Assembly: GCA_910579425.1 (NCBI GenBank)
Contig: CAJTVL010000004.1
Location: forward strand, 39,207-103,206
DNA length: 64,000 nt
Source: an uncultured Lachnospiraceae bacterium
GTDB lineage: Bacteria > Bacillota > Clostridia > Lachnospirales > Lachnospiraceae
Direction of reading: 5' to 3'
Positions 8,136 to 15,504 of this stretch are shown here, in pieces. Position 1 is the stretch's first letter. Every line of letters starts with the position of its first letter. The position numbers were made by a program, and so were the translations under genes. The notes below the pieces were generated by a model. The model had not been told where the DNA came from. It did no database searches and saw only the letters and a program-made list of their open reading frames with translations.

Positions 8136-9884
8136 ATGAGTAAAATGAAAAAGATTCTGGCGTGTATGCTGTGTTTAAGTATGTTGATTGCCGCAGGAGG
8201 ATGCGGAAAGGGTAGCGCGCCTGCGCCGGATACAAAAGGGGAAAATTCCGGTACGGAGGAAACGTCCTCTGCGGAGGATGGAGAACTGGACAACTTCAAT
8301 CTGGACGGAACTCTTCCTATTGTAAAGGATCCCTCTCAGATGGAACCGATCAAGTTTGCAGTGGTAATTGGTGCAGAGAGTACGGTGCCTACTGCGGAAA
8401 AGGAAATGACAAAGAAATTTATGGAGGAAACAGGAATCCCCATTGAATGGCAGGAAATTCCCGCTGACGGTTCCGCCGAGAAGATCAACCTGATGCTCAC
8501 CAGCGGCGATTATCCGGACGTGTTCTGGAACGGAATCGGTATGGATATGGCGGTGCAGTATTCGGACCAGGGGATTTTTATTCCCACCGAGGATTTGATC
8601 CGGCAATATGTACCCAGACTGGCGGCAATCTATGAGGAGCATCCCGAATACAAGCAGGGCTCTACCACACCTAACGGGCACAGCTTCGGATTCCCTTACA
8701 TAGAGGAAATGTATGGACTTGTGCGGACACCCGGCCCTTTTATGATCAATACCCAATGGCTTGAAAAAGTCGGGAAAGAAATGCCGACTACGATCGATGA
8801 GTTTGTGGATTGTCTCAGAGCCTTTAAGGAGGCGGGAGACTTGAATGGAAACGGTATTGCGGATGAAATTCCTTATGCCCTGGAATTTGGAAACGGGAAC
8901 GGTTTTGGTTCTTTCGATTCTTTTTACTTCTTTACTGGAGCTTTTGGTCTTGCAGATTCTATTTGCAGCGGCAATGCGATGGCGGATCATTTACGGCTGA
9001 TTGACGGCAAAATTACTTTCGCGGCAACGGATGAGGCATACCGTAAAACCTGTGACTTTTTTCATGACATGTATGCAGAGGGGCTGATTGACCCGGATTC
9101 TTTCGCTCCTTCCGGGACAGGTAATCCTCTTTATATCAGCAAGCTGGCTCAGCCGGAAGCAGTTGTGGGTGCATTCCAGTGCTGGACGCCAAGGGACAAC
9201 CTGGTGGATTTGAGTGTGCGGGAGCAGTATGAGCCTATCCCGAGACTGACCGGACCGGACGGAAAGTGCGGAAATGTCGTAAATTTCTCGGAGATGCAGG
9301 ACACTTCCATGGTGGCGATTACCGATAAATGTAAGTATCCTGAGGTAGTGGCGTCGCTGGTGAACTACTGCATGGATCCGGAAATTTCCATCACCCTGAA
9401 CTGGGGAGCTGTCGGATATACCTATGTGAAAGGAGATGACGGAAAGCTGCATTTCAATCTGGACGAAAACGGGGAGATCATCCTGCAAAACGGCTGGCAG
9501 TATTTTTCCGAACAGAGAAATAATACCTCTCCCTGCCGCGGCTCCCTGGCAGTGCTGAACGAGTATTATGACCAGTATGTGGATTACACATGGGATGCTG
9601 TTCCGATTCTGGAAGGACAGAGATTGAACGGAAAGGAAGAGTGCCTGGAAGAAATCGAATCCGTCCCCAAAATGATGATGACCATGGAGGAAAACAATAA
9701 GCTGTCTCAAATTTACGGGACGATCGCCAATATCGTAAACGCATATCAGATGGATGCGGTTATGAACGGCACGGACGACGCCGGCTGGGATAAATTCAAA
9801 GAGGATTTGAAGGCGGCAGGTGTGGACGAGTTGGTCAGTACCTATCAGCAGGCCTATGAGAGATTTTGTTCTTTTGGAAAATAA
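8136..9884 (+). CDS. Extracellular solute-binding lipoprotein of the sugar ABC importer
   Basis: 582-residue binding protein exported as a lipoprotein: a Lys-rich start, a hydrophobic helix and a lipobox ending AAGGC (Cys23), then a Ser/Gly/Glu-rich linker. Large family 1 binding proteins of about 500-600 residues (LipO/YtcQ type) go with LplB/LplC-type permeases. It captures the sugar outside the membrane and delivers it to the two permeases. AAAGGAG precedes the ATG. This is the last gene of the operon; a terminator follows. Confidence 0.93.
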   Translation: MSKMKKILACMLCLSMLIAAGGCGKGSAPAPDTKGENSGTEETSSAEDGELDNFNLDGTLPIVKDPSQMEPIKFAVVIGAESTVPTAEKEMTKKFMEETGIPIEWQEIPADGSAEKINLMLTSGDYPDVFWNGIGMDMAVQYSDQGIFIPTEDLIRQYVPRLAAIYEEHPEYKQGSTTPNGHSFGFPYIEEMYGLVRTPGPFMINTQWLEKVGKEMPTTIDEFVDCLRAFKEAGDLNGNGIADEIPYALEFGNGNGFGSFDSFYFFTGAFGLADSICSGNAMADHLRLIDGKITFAATDEAYRKTCDFFHDMYAEGLIDPDSFAPSGTGNPLYISKLAQPEAVVGAFQCWTPRDNLVDLSVREQYEPIPRLTGPDGKCGNVVNFSEMQDTSMVAITDKCKYPEVVASLVNYCMDPEISITLNWGAVGYTYVKGDDGKLHFNLDENGEIILQNGWQYFSEQRNNTSPCRGSLAVLNEYYDQYVDYTWDAVPILEGQRLNGKEECLEEIESVPKMMMTMEENNKLSQIYGTIANIVNAYQMDAVMNGTDDAGWDKFKEDLKAAGVDELVSTYQQAYERFCSFGK

Positions 9885-9915
9885 ATATACGGTACGATAA
9901 AGCACTTTGAACAGA

Positions 9916-9963
9916 AAAGGGCAGGAAGGGGATTCCGGTAAGGCGTCCCTCCTGCCTTTTTTG
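9916..9963 (+). terminator. Rho-independent terminator of the GH32/ABC operon
   Basis: GGCAGGAAGGG pairs with CCCTCCTGCC (one bulged base) across a 16-base loop and is followed by TTTTTT. It lies about 35 bases after the binding-protein stop. Confidence 0.85.
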
Positions 9964-10004
9964 AGGAATAGAGTCTGCAGAATGGTATTTTCCGGAATAT
10001 TTGT

Positions 10005-10033
10005 TTGTTTCCCAGACAAAAAAAGGTTATAAT
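10005..10033 (+). promoter_or_regulatory. Sigma-A promoter of the AEC transporter gene
   Basis: TTGTTT (10005-10010), 17-bp spacer and perfect TATAAT (10028-10033), about 32 bases before the ATG. Confidence 0.65.
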
Positions 10034-10064
10034 TAATTAATCCGGCAATCGAAAGGAAGAAAAA

Positions 10065-10976
10065 ATGGAAAACGTAATTACATTGCAGATTACCATGTTT
10101 GCACTGATTCTTGTGGGGCTTCTGGCAAAAAAAATAAAGCTGGTATCACGGGAGGGGCAGAAAAATATTACCGATTTGGTGATTTATATCGTCCTGCCCT
10201 GTAATATTTTCAACGCCTTTTTGGTGAAGAGCAACAGCCAGACGCTTTTGACGCAGTTTTTTCTTGTTCTGGTAATCAGTATCGGGATTCAGGTTTTCAG
10301 TTCTCTCACAGGGAAAATCATTTATGCCAAAAAGGAGATTTTCCACCAGATGAGTTTGCGGTACGGGGTGATTTGTTCCAACGCAGGCTTTCTGGGAAAT
10401 CCGATTGCGGAGGGAATGTTCGGAGAAACGGGACTTGCAATGGCGAATGTGTTTTTGATTCCCATGCGCATTATGATGTGGTCGTCAGGGCTTGCCATCT
10501 ATACCAGGAGTACAGACTGGAAAGGAACTGTGAAGAAGGTGATTACACATCCGTGCATTTTGGCGTGTCTTTTGGGGATTGGGGCAATGTGCCTGCAGAT
10601 TTCCATACCGGATATGCCAGGGAATGTGATTCAGACAATCGGAAGATGTAATACTGCGCTGTCTATGATGGTAATCGGGATGATACTTGCGGAGGCGGAC
10701 ATACGCCTTTTGTTTGACAGGGAAGTGATTGCATACAGCCTGCTGCGTTTGGCGGTGATGCCTGGACTGGTGTATGTGGTATGCCGTCTGTTTTCTGTAC
10801 CTTCTCTTGTGACGGGAATCTGCGTGATCCTGACGGGGATGCCGGCAGGGGCAACAACGAGTATTCTTGCCAGCAAATATCATGCGGATGAGATTTTTGC
10901 AACAAAACTGGTGGTCGCCTCTACCATATTTTCCATGGTGACAATTCCGCTTTGGGGTGTGGCGGTTGCGGGATAA
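10065..10976 (+). CDS. AEC-family transporter (auxin efflux carrier superfamily)
   Basis: 303-residue membrane protein with about ten hydrophobic segments, starting ITMFALILVGLLAKK. Typical AEC features are VIYIVLPCNIFNAFL near the N-terminus, GVICSNAGFLGNPIAEG in the middle and GMPAGATTSILA near the end. Bacterial members carry small organic acids such as malate; the substrate here is not indicated by neighbours. GAAAGGAAG precedes the ATG. The gene is monocistronic: its own promoter lies upstream and it is convergent with the DUF1062 gene. Confidence 0.9.
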   Translation: MENVITLQITMFALILVGLLAKKIKLVSREGQKNITDLVIYIVLPCNIFNAFLVKSNSQTLLTQFFLVLVISIGIQVFSSLTGKIIYAKKEIFHQMSLRYGVICSNAGFLGNPIAEGMFGETGLAMANVFLIPMRIMMWSSGLAIYTRSTDWKGTVKKVITHPCILACLLGIGAMCLQISIPDMPGNVIQTIGRCNTALSMMVIGMILAEADIRLLFDREVIAYSLLRLAVMPGLVYVVCRLFSVPSLVTGICVILTGMPAGATTSILASKYHADEIFATKLVVASTIFSMVTIPLWGVAVAG

Positions 10977-11074
10977 TGAAAGAAAATCCGTGTGAAGCTT
11001 TTGGTAAATCCGGATGCAGTCCCGTTGTAGGAAAATCCAAGACAGGCAGGATGAAAAATGAGAAAGAATACAAG

Positions 11075-11101
11075 CTGCCCCTCTTTTAATTAGAGGGGCA
11101 G
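11075..11101. terminator. Hairpin at the convergent end of the AEC and DUF1062 genes
   Basis: A perfect 10-bp stem, CTGCCCCTCT and its complement, with a 7-base AT loop. No T-tract follows on either strand, so it is a weak terminator at best. It includes the DUF1062 stop codon. Confidence 0.4.
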
Positions 11102-11640
11102 TTAAACCGCAGCCGTTCAGGTTCCAATACGATTTGGCCTTTTTCCAACAAACCTTTCGCCTTACTTCTGGACAATCCCAGAACTTCAGCAATTTGTTTT
11201 TCCGGACGGATTTTCAGTTGATAAGGATTATTTATTACAACGGTAATCTGATCTACGGGATTGTATTCCATGGTTTCGGGCAGCTTTACATAGTCGTAAT
11301 ATAATTTTTCAAAATCAATTTCCGCTTTGTTCCTCTGAAATAACCGTATATTTTTTCCATACATTTCCGCAAGCTGTTCCTTATTGTCCAAAAAGCATTG
11401 ATATTCTTCTTTGGGTATGGAAGAAACCTTCTGCCTCTTATATATGGCAAGGTTAAGAGTATGTTTACATTCTGCGCATTGATAGATCAGCCAGACATCC
11501 AGTTTATTACCGTTGGCATTGATGCGAAACTTTTTGGTGTTTATATAATGTGTTTTTCTGCCGCATTTGGGGCAATTTCGGGCAACCCAAAAGGAGTCTT
11601 TCAGGATAATTTCATATTCAATTTTCTTTAAATAGCTCAT
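11086..11640 (-). CDS. DUF1062 family protein with N-terminal zinc ribbon
   Basis: 184-residue protein of unknown function. An N-terminal zinc-binding pair of CxxC motifs (NCPKCG and QCAECK) flanks FRINANGNKLDVWLIY, the hallmark of DUF1062. The C-terminus (IAEVLGLSRSKAKGLLEKG) looks like a short S4-type or helix-turn-helix nucleic-acid-binding segment. GGAG six bases before ATG 11640 fixes the start; upstream in-frame codons have no ribosome site. Role unknown, possibly nucleic-acid binding. The last codons and stop form one arm and the loop of a hairpin (11075-11101). Confidence 0.82.
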   Translation of the reverse strand: MSYLKKIEYEIILKDSFWVARNCPKCGRKTHYINTKKFRINANGNKLDVWLIYQCAECKHTLNLAIYKRQKVSSIPKEEYQCFLDNKEQLAEMYGKNIRLFQRNKAEIDFEKLYYDYVKLPETMEYNPVDQITVVINNPYQLKIRPEKQIAEVLGLSRSKAKGLLEKGQIVLEPERLRFNCPSN

Positions 11641-11692
11641 TTGCATCTCCTGTCCATTTTGTATCACGATGCATGGGCTATTACATTATTTC

Positions 11693-11721
11693 ATTTTATT
11701 TGCAATAGCCACGCTATGCAA
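11693..11721 (-). promoter_or_regulatory. Putative promoter of the DUF1062 gene with flanking inverted repeat
   Basis: Read on the minus strand: TTGCAT, 17-bp spacer, TAAAAT, about 50 bases before the start codon. GGCTATT and AATAGCC repeats flank the -10 region and could be an operator. Confidence 0.5.
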
Positions 11722-11766
11722 AACAAAAAGGTGTAGTCATAAATCATCTTTCTCCTCTCATTATAA

Positions 11767-12468
11767 TTAGTTTCCTTTTCGGGCGGCGATAATCGTCGCG
11801 CTGCCATCCAATACTTTTTCTATTGTAAATCCTGCCTTTAGTAATAATTCTTTCTCATGCTCCAAAGTCAGGGGAATATCAAAATGTACATAGTAGTCCG
11901 CCGGTATCGCTGACCGGCTTCTTTTTTTCAGATATACACTGCGCAAAAGGTCCTCTTCTTTGTCACAGCAGGCAATGTAGTCTCCCAATATAAAAACGCC
12001 GTTTTCTTTCAGACTGTGGTAAATCTTCCGGTACAATTCTTTTTTGCGCCCGGGCAGGAAATGATGCAGGCTTTCGAAAGAAATTACAGCATCCCATTTG
12101 CCGTATCCAGGATCAAATTGGAAATAATCCTGACATACTGCGGTAAACGGTTTATCACGATGTTTTTCAAGCAGTTTATCCAGCATATTTGCGCATAAAT
12201 CTACGCCTGTCACCTCAATGCTTGGATTTTTCCGCCATATCTTGTCCAATTCCAGGCCGGTTCCGCATCCCAGGTCTAAAATGCTTTGACATTTTAAAGG
12301 CAGGATCTCGGCAAACAACTGATAAGCTTCCTCCCACCTTGACATATGTTCTTCATAATCCTGCAGCCGCTTTGTAAAGAAATCGGACATTTCTTCCAGC
12401 GGAGAATCTGCCGTGTCCCGAAGCCATAGTTTCAAATTCTTCATGTATTCTTCAGTAGATTGCATCAT
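11767..12468 (-). CDS. Class I SAM-dependent methyltransferase
   Basis: 233-residue Rossmann-fold methyltransferase. Motif I is ILDLGCGTGLELDKI (about residues 68-82), followed by the acidic loop VTGVDLCANMLDKL and the post-II motif WDAVISFESLHHF. Substrate not indicated; this subgroup is typically annotated only as small-molecule or generic methyltransferase. GAAGGGA precedes the tandem ATG codons. It is transcribed towards the DUF1062 gene and could share a transcript with it. Confidence 0.9.
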   Translation of the reverse strand: MMQSTEEYMKNLKLWLRDTADSPLEEMSDFFTKRLQDYEEHMSRWEEAYQLFAEILPLKCQSILDLGCGTGLELDKIWRKNPSIEVTGVDLCANMLDKLLEKHRDKPFTAVCQDYFQFDPGYGKWDAVISFESLHHFLPGRKKELYRKIYHSLKENGVFILGDYIACCDKEEDLLRSVYLKKRSRSAIPADYYVHFDIPLTLEHEKELLLKAGFTIEKVLDGSATIIAARKGN

Positions 12469-12675
12469 AATTTCCCTTCTCTAACGTTGTGGTAATCAAG
12501 CTGTGATTTCCTTTGCGGTACAGCATAACATAGTTTGATTCTGTATTCCACCTCACGTATTTTTGGAAGAAAATATGAGCCTGACATTGCAGGAATGAAA
12601 AAGGAACCGAATCTTGCCACAAGCTGTGGCAAAATCCTATCGTAAGACTGCTAGACATAGAAATATTAGAAAATA

Positions 12676-12687
12676 GAACAAATGTTC
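12676..12687 (+). promoter_or_regulatory. LexA (SOS) box 1
   Basis: GAACAAATGTTC fits the Gram-positive LexA/DinR site GAAC-N4-GTTC exactly and is extended by A and T on its flanks (AGAAC...GTTCT). It lies just upstream of the -35 of the distal rnlA promoter. Confidence 0.7.
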
Positions 12688-12697
12688 TGGAAGCTAT

Positions 12698-12725
12698 TTG
12701 CAAAGAACGAATGTTCTGATATAAT
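12698..12725 (+). promoter_or_regulatory. Distal promoter upstream of rnlA, SOS-type
   Basis: TTGCAA (12698-12703), 16-bp spacer and TATAAT (12720-12725). LexA box 2 sits inside the spacer and box 1 just upstream, a standard repression layout. A transcript from here would carry a leader of about 125 bases into rnlA. Confidence 0.55.
12705..12716 (+). promoter_or_regulatory. LexA (SOS) box 2
   Basis: GAACGAATGTTC is a second exact GAAC-N4-GTTC site, 29 bp after box 1, lying between the -35 and -10 elements of the distal promoter. Confidence 0.7.
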
Positions 12726-12802
12726 ATAACTGCTTAAACAAAGAGTACATAGTATTTTTTATAGTTGTATGCTATAATTATTTTGATATTTTGAGAAAAT
12801 GT

Positions 12803-12831
12803 TTGACTGAAATGAAAGTGTGTGATATACT
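12803..12831 (+). promoter_or_regulatory. Proximal sigma-A promoter of rnlAB
   Basis: TTGACT (12803-12808), 17-bp spacer and TATACT (12826-12831). The predicted start site is about 20 bases before the AAGGAG ribosome site of rnlA. Confidence 0.75.
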
Positions 12832-12857
12832 TACGAATTCTATACAAGGAGATAAAG

Positions 12858-14534
12858 ATGGCTAAAAAATTTTATGCAGTTAAAATAGGGAAAACACCGG
12901 GAGTATATGAGACATGGGCGGAGTGTCAGAATCAAATAAATGGCTTTTCAGGTGCAGTATATAAAGGGTTTGCAACGAAAGAGGAAGCGCTAGCGTTTGT
13001 TGGTAAAGATGGAAGAGAACAGAAAAAACATGAAGAAACACAAGCTATCGCATATGTTGATGGGAGTTATGATTCGATAGCAAATGCATTTTCATATGGT
13101 ATAGTTCTTTTCGATAATGGACAGGAGATGCATTTCTCAAAAAAATTTGTTGATGATGATTTATCGGAGATGAATAATGTCGCTGGAGAGATAAAGGGAG
13201 CTGAAGCCGCAATACAGTACTGTTTGGATAATAATATATCAAGTGTTACGATATATCATGATTATGAGGGGATTTCAAAGTGGTGTAATGGTGATTGGAA
13301 AGCAAAGAAAGTTGGAACCATTGCATATGCAAATTTTTATAAGGAAGCATCTTCTAAGGTACGTGTTCAATTCGTAAAAGTAAAAGGACATTCCGGAGAT
13401 CAATATAATGAACTTGCGGATAAGTTGGCAAAAGAAGCTCTTGGAATAGAATATTCGAGCAATATAGGTACGGAGGAAAAGCAAGTGGCTAAAAAAGGTG
13501 TTTTTATCGACAGGGACAAAATTGTAGAGTTGATTAGGGAAGCTGGAAATAAACAATGGACAGATTTTACAGCCAATGAACTTACTACGGTTGGAAACGT
13601 CCAAAGATGTGTGATGACTGCTGAAGGCAAGGAAGCAATGTTAAATTTGTTTTTTAACAATGATGGTACAACAACTGTTACCCCTACAGGTAAAAATACA
13701 GAGATATCATCAGTAATAAAAGCTTTATTGGAGGAACAGTGTAAATATTCAAGTTCAGCGCAAGGAAAGACATATTCCATTAGAAAACTTCCACGAGAAT
13801 GGGCAGAAAAAATTATCGAATATTTGTCATCTTTGGAAAATGTTACTGTGGAAGAACATAGTATAGATACTACACCAATACATAAGTCGTATATTTTCAC
13901 CAGTAAAATTGGGGATAAACTTACAATAAATGTATATCAAACTGGTACATTGACATTGCAGGGGAAACCGGCATATTTATATGGTGAGGCTATTTCATTC
14001 TTGTCATATTGTAATGATGTATCGGTGGATGACATTGTAAACAGTATTAACAGATTCCACGATGTCAATGTAAAAACGAGTGAAGTAAGAAATGACATGG
14101 AAGTGCTTATGCCGAGGGCTTATGGAAATATTGATGAAACGATACTTAAACTTCTTTCACCCTCTATTTCATTGAGAAAAGTAAATATTGATTTGGAGGA
14201 TTATTCCTGTTATGTTTTTCCTGCACTTAGGGCATTGGAGGGATACATAAAATACTTATTTAGTTTAAAAGGAATAACAATTGGGTATACTTTTTATAAA
14301 ATATTCAAGGGTGATGTTTTAACACCTCAAATTGCAGCTCGGATTGGAGATGGAACATTCCAAAATGAATTGGAAAGATTATATGTTTATTTTAAGGGAA
14401 ATAGGCATGTTGTCTTTCACACAGAGCAAATTTTAATAGGAACCAAATTGATTGAAGATAAGCATGAGGCTGATGAAATTATTAATACTGTTTTAAATTT
14501 GATAGAATCTTCATATGCAAATATATGTAAGTGA
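12858..14534 (+). CDS. rnlA: RnlA-family HEPN ribonuclease toxin with fused viroplasmin and RNase HI domains
   Basis: 558-residue fusion. Residues 4-47 are a viroplasmin-type RNA/DNA-hybrid-binding module (KKFYAVKIGKTPGVYETW). Residues about 63-200 are RNase HI with all four catalytic acids: D68 (YVDGSY), E111 (GEIKGAE), D135 (YHDYEG), D188 (ELADKLA), plus KGHSGD. Residues about 212-558 match E. coli RnlA (RNase LS): NNDGTTTV, a central GTLTLQGKPAYLY region, FPALRALEGYIK (E461) and the HEPN active site RHVVFH (R516, H521). RnlA cuts mRNA and aborts phage infection. AAGGAG fixes ATG 12858. It is AT-rich relative to neighbours. The RnlA assignment rests on recalled family sequence; no search was run. 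Confidence 0.88.
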   Translation: MAKKFYAVKIGKTPGVYETWAECQNQINGFSGAVYKGFATKEEALAFVGKDGREQKKHEETQAIAYVDGSYDSIANAFSYGIVLFDNGQEMHFSKKFVDDDLSEMNNVAGEIKGAEAAIQYCLDNNISSVTIYHDYEGISKWCNGDWKAKKVGTIAYANFYKEASSKVRVQFVKVKGHSGDQYNELADKLAKEALGIEYSSNIGTEEKQVAKKGVFIDRDKIVELIREAGNKQWTDFTANELTTVGNVQRCVMTAEGKEAMLNLFFNNDGTTTVTPTGKNTEISSVIKALLEEQCKYSSSAQGKTYSIRKLPREWAEKIIEYLSSLENVTVEEHSIDTTPIHKSYIFTSKIGDKLTINVYQTGTLTLQGKPAYLYGEAISFLSYCNDVSVDDIVNSINRFHDVNVKTSEVRNDMEVLMPRAYGNIDETILKLLSPSISLRKVNIDLEDYSCYVFPALRALEGYIKYLFSLKGITIGYTFYKIFKGDVLTPQIAARIGDGTFQNELERLYVYFKGNRHVVFHTEQILIGTKLIEDKHEADEIINTVLNLIESSYANICK

Positions 14535-14554
14535 TGGTGGAAAGGAGGTTCGTT

Positions 14555-14911
14555 ATGAAGAGTAATTTTAAAATTTTAAAATTAAATAATGAGCCATATG
14601 ATTTCCTTATTATTGCAACATCGTATGAAAACCCGTTAAGTTCTATTAAGGAAATAGGAGAAGAAATACAGGTACGGAAAGCAAATTTACTTTTTGATTT
14701 AACATTGATAAATGGGACAAATAAAAACAGATATATTAAGTGCGAATATGATGCCGACACAAATGATTTGCCGCCATGTTCAATAGTGGAAGGCATAGAC
14801 GATGATATAAAGAAAGTCAGTCAAAGCTATTTTTCACAGAATGAAGAAATAGTTAGAAAAAGTGTTATTCCAAATTCATTAAAGTATTTATTGAAAGTGG
14901 GTCTGGTTTAA
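14555..14911 (+). CDS. rnlB: RnlB-family antitoxin
   Basis: 118-residue partner of the upstream toxin. It shares with E. coli RnlB the N-terminal IIATSYENPLSSIKEI block and the LFDLTLINGTNKNRY block. RnlB binds RnlA and blocks its RNase activity; in E. coli this needs RNase HI, which here is fused to the toxin. AAAGGAGG six bases before ATG 14555 sets the start; an in-frame GTG overlapping the toxin stop is less likely. It is 20 bases after rnlA, so they form one operon. The low G+C matches the toxin, suggesting joint transfer. Confidence 0.87.
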   Translation: MKSNFKILKLNNEPYDFLIIATSYENPLSSIKEIGEEIQVRKANLLFDLTLINGTNKNRYIKCEYDADTNDLPPCSIVEGIDDDIKKVSQSYFSQNEEIVRKSVIPNSLKYLLKVGLV

Positions 14912-14987
14912 CATGGAAATACCCTAAAAGCGGCATAGAGGTGGCAAACTGTTTTGCATATTAAATTGTATAGAGTATGAACTAAAG

Positions 14988-15023
14988 GACATTTCATCTT
15001 GTGCTAGATGGATGTCTTTTTTT
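14988..15023 (+). terminator. Terminator of rnlAB
   Basis: GACAT...CATC pairs with GATG...ATGTC (small internal loop) and is followed by TTTTTTT, about 75 bases after the rnlB stop. Confidence 0.65.
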
Positions 15024-15087
15024 GTGCAAATTTTTGGATCTGGACCGGATAACACAAAGGGCAGACGGAAGGAAGATAGCTGAAAAT

Positions 15088-15186
15088 ATGAGCAATGACA
15101 ATATAGATAAAGTACCAATTGGGGAGAAAGCCAATTTAGCGATTAAGGAGGCAGCGCATTTCCTAAGTTGCACATTGGAAATATAA
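15088..15186 (+). pseudogene. Excisionase (xis) remnant of a Tn916-type element
   Basis: About 32 codons starting ATG 15088 read SNDNIDKVPIGEKANLAIKEAAHFLS, resembling the start of Tn916-family excisionases (IPIWERYTLTIEEASKYF). The frame stops at 15186, whereas these proteins usually reach about 65 residues, so most of the DNA-binding domain is lost. Together with the integrase scraps just downstream it marks a dead integrative element. A short fragment: family call is from pattern only. Confidence 0.6.
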
Positions 15187-15206
15187 AAATCCTGCAATTT
15201 ACTTTT

Positions 15207-15253
15207 GAGCCTTGATATGCTATACTGGCATAGGTGTTGAGGCTCTTTTTTTG
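15207..15253 (+). terminator. Hairpin with T-tract between the xis and int remnants
   Basis: GAGCCT (15207-15212) pairs with AGGCTC (15240-15245), followed by eight T. The loop is long (27 bases) and contains a smaller TGC/GCA repeat, so this is a moderate candidate. Confidence 0.4.
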
Positions 15254-15268
15254 AAAGGAGCTTTTACT

Positions 15269-15434
15269 ATGGGAAAAGACTTAAAAGGAAAGGAACTTGG
15301 TGTTGGAATAAGCCAAAGGTCATAGCAATCTGAATTTCCCGGCAGAAATGATGGTAAAGTCTGATATTGGAAAACCTATACAGAAGAAAGAAGCGCTGAC
15401 GCTGGAGCAGCAGAAAAGGTTTGTAAAAGGATAG
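15269..15434 (+). pseudogene. Tyrosine integrase (int) remnant of a Tn916-type element
   Basis: Two scraps of one gene. ATG 15269, with GAAAGGAG upstream, encodes MGKDLKGKELGVGISQR, the characteristic start of Tn916-type integrases, then stops at 15325. A second in-frame block at 15348-15434 reads KSDIGKPIQKKEALTLEQQKRF, matching the region before the catalytic domain of such integrases. About 130 residues between them and the whole catalytic domain after them are missing. The order xis then int is the usual one at the end of these elements. Confidence 0.65.
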
Positions 15435-15504
15435 ATATGCTGCGGAAACAGAAGCAGAAGAATCTCCAGTAAAATCAAGGTTTTTAAGGAGGAAATAGAT
15501 AGAA

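Noticed and set aside
12614..12632. Perfect hairpin TTGCCACA-AGC-TGTGGCAA
   Set aside because: No T-tract on either strand and no gene ending here; too little support for a terminator.
12452..12703. Possible 83-residue minus-strand gene upstream of the methyltransferase
   Set aside because: No ribosome site, no recognisable product, and it would begin near the LexA boxes, running through a hairpin at 12614-12632.
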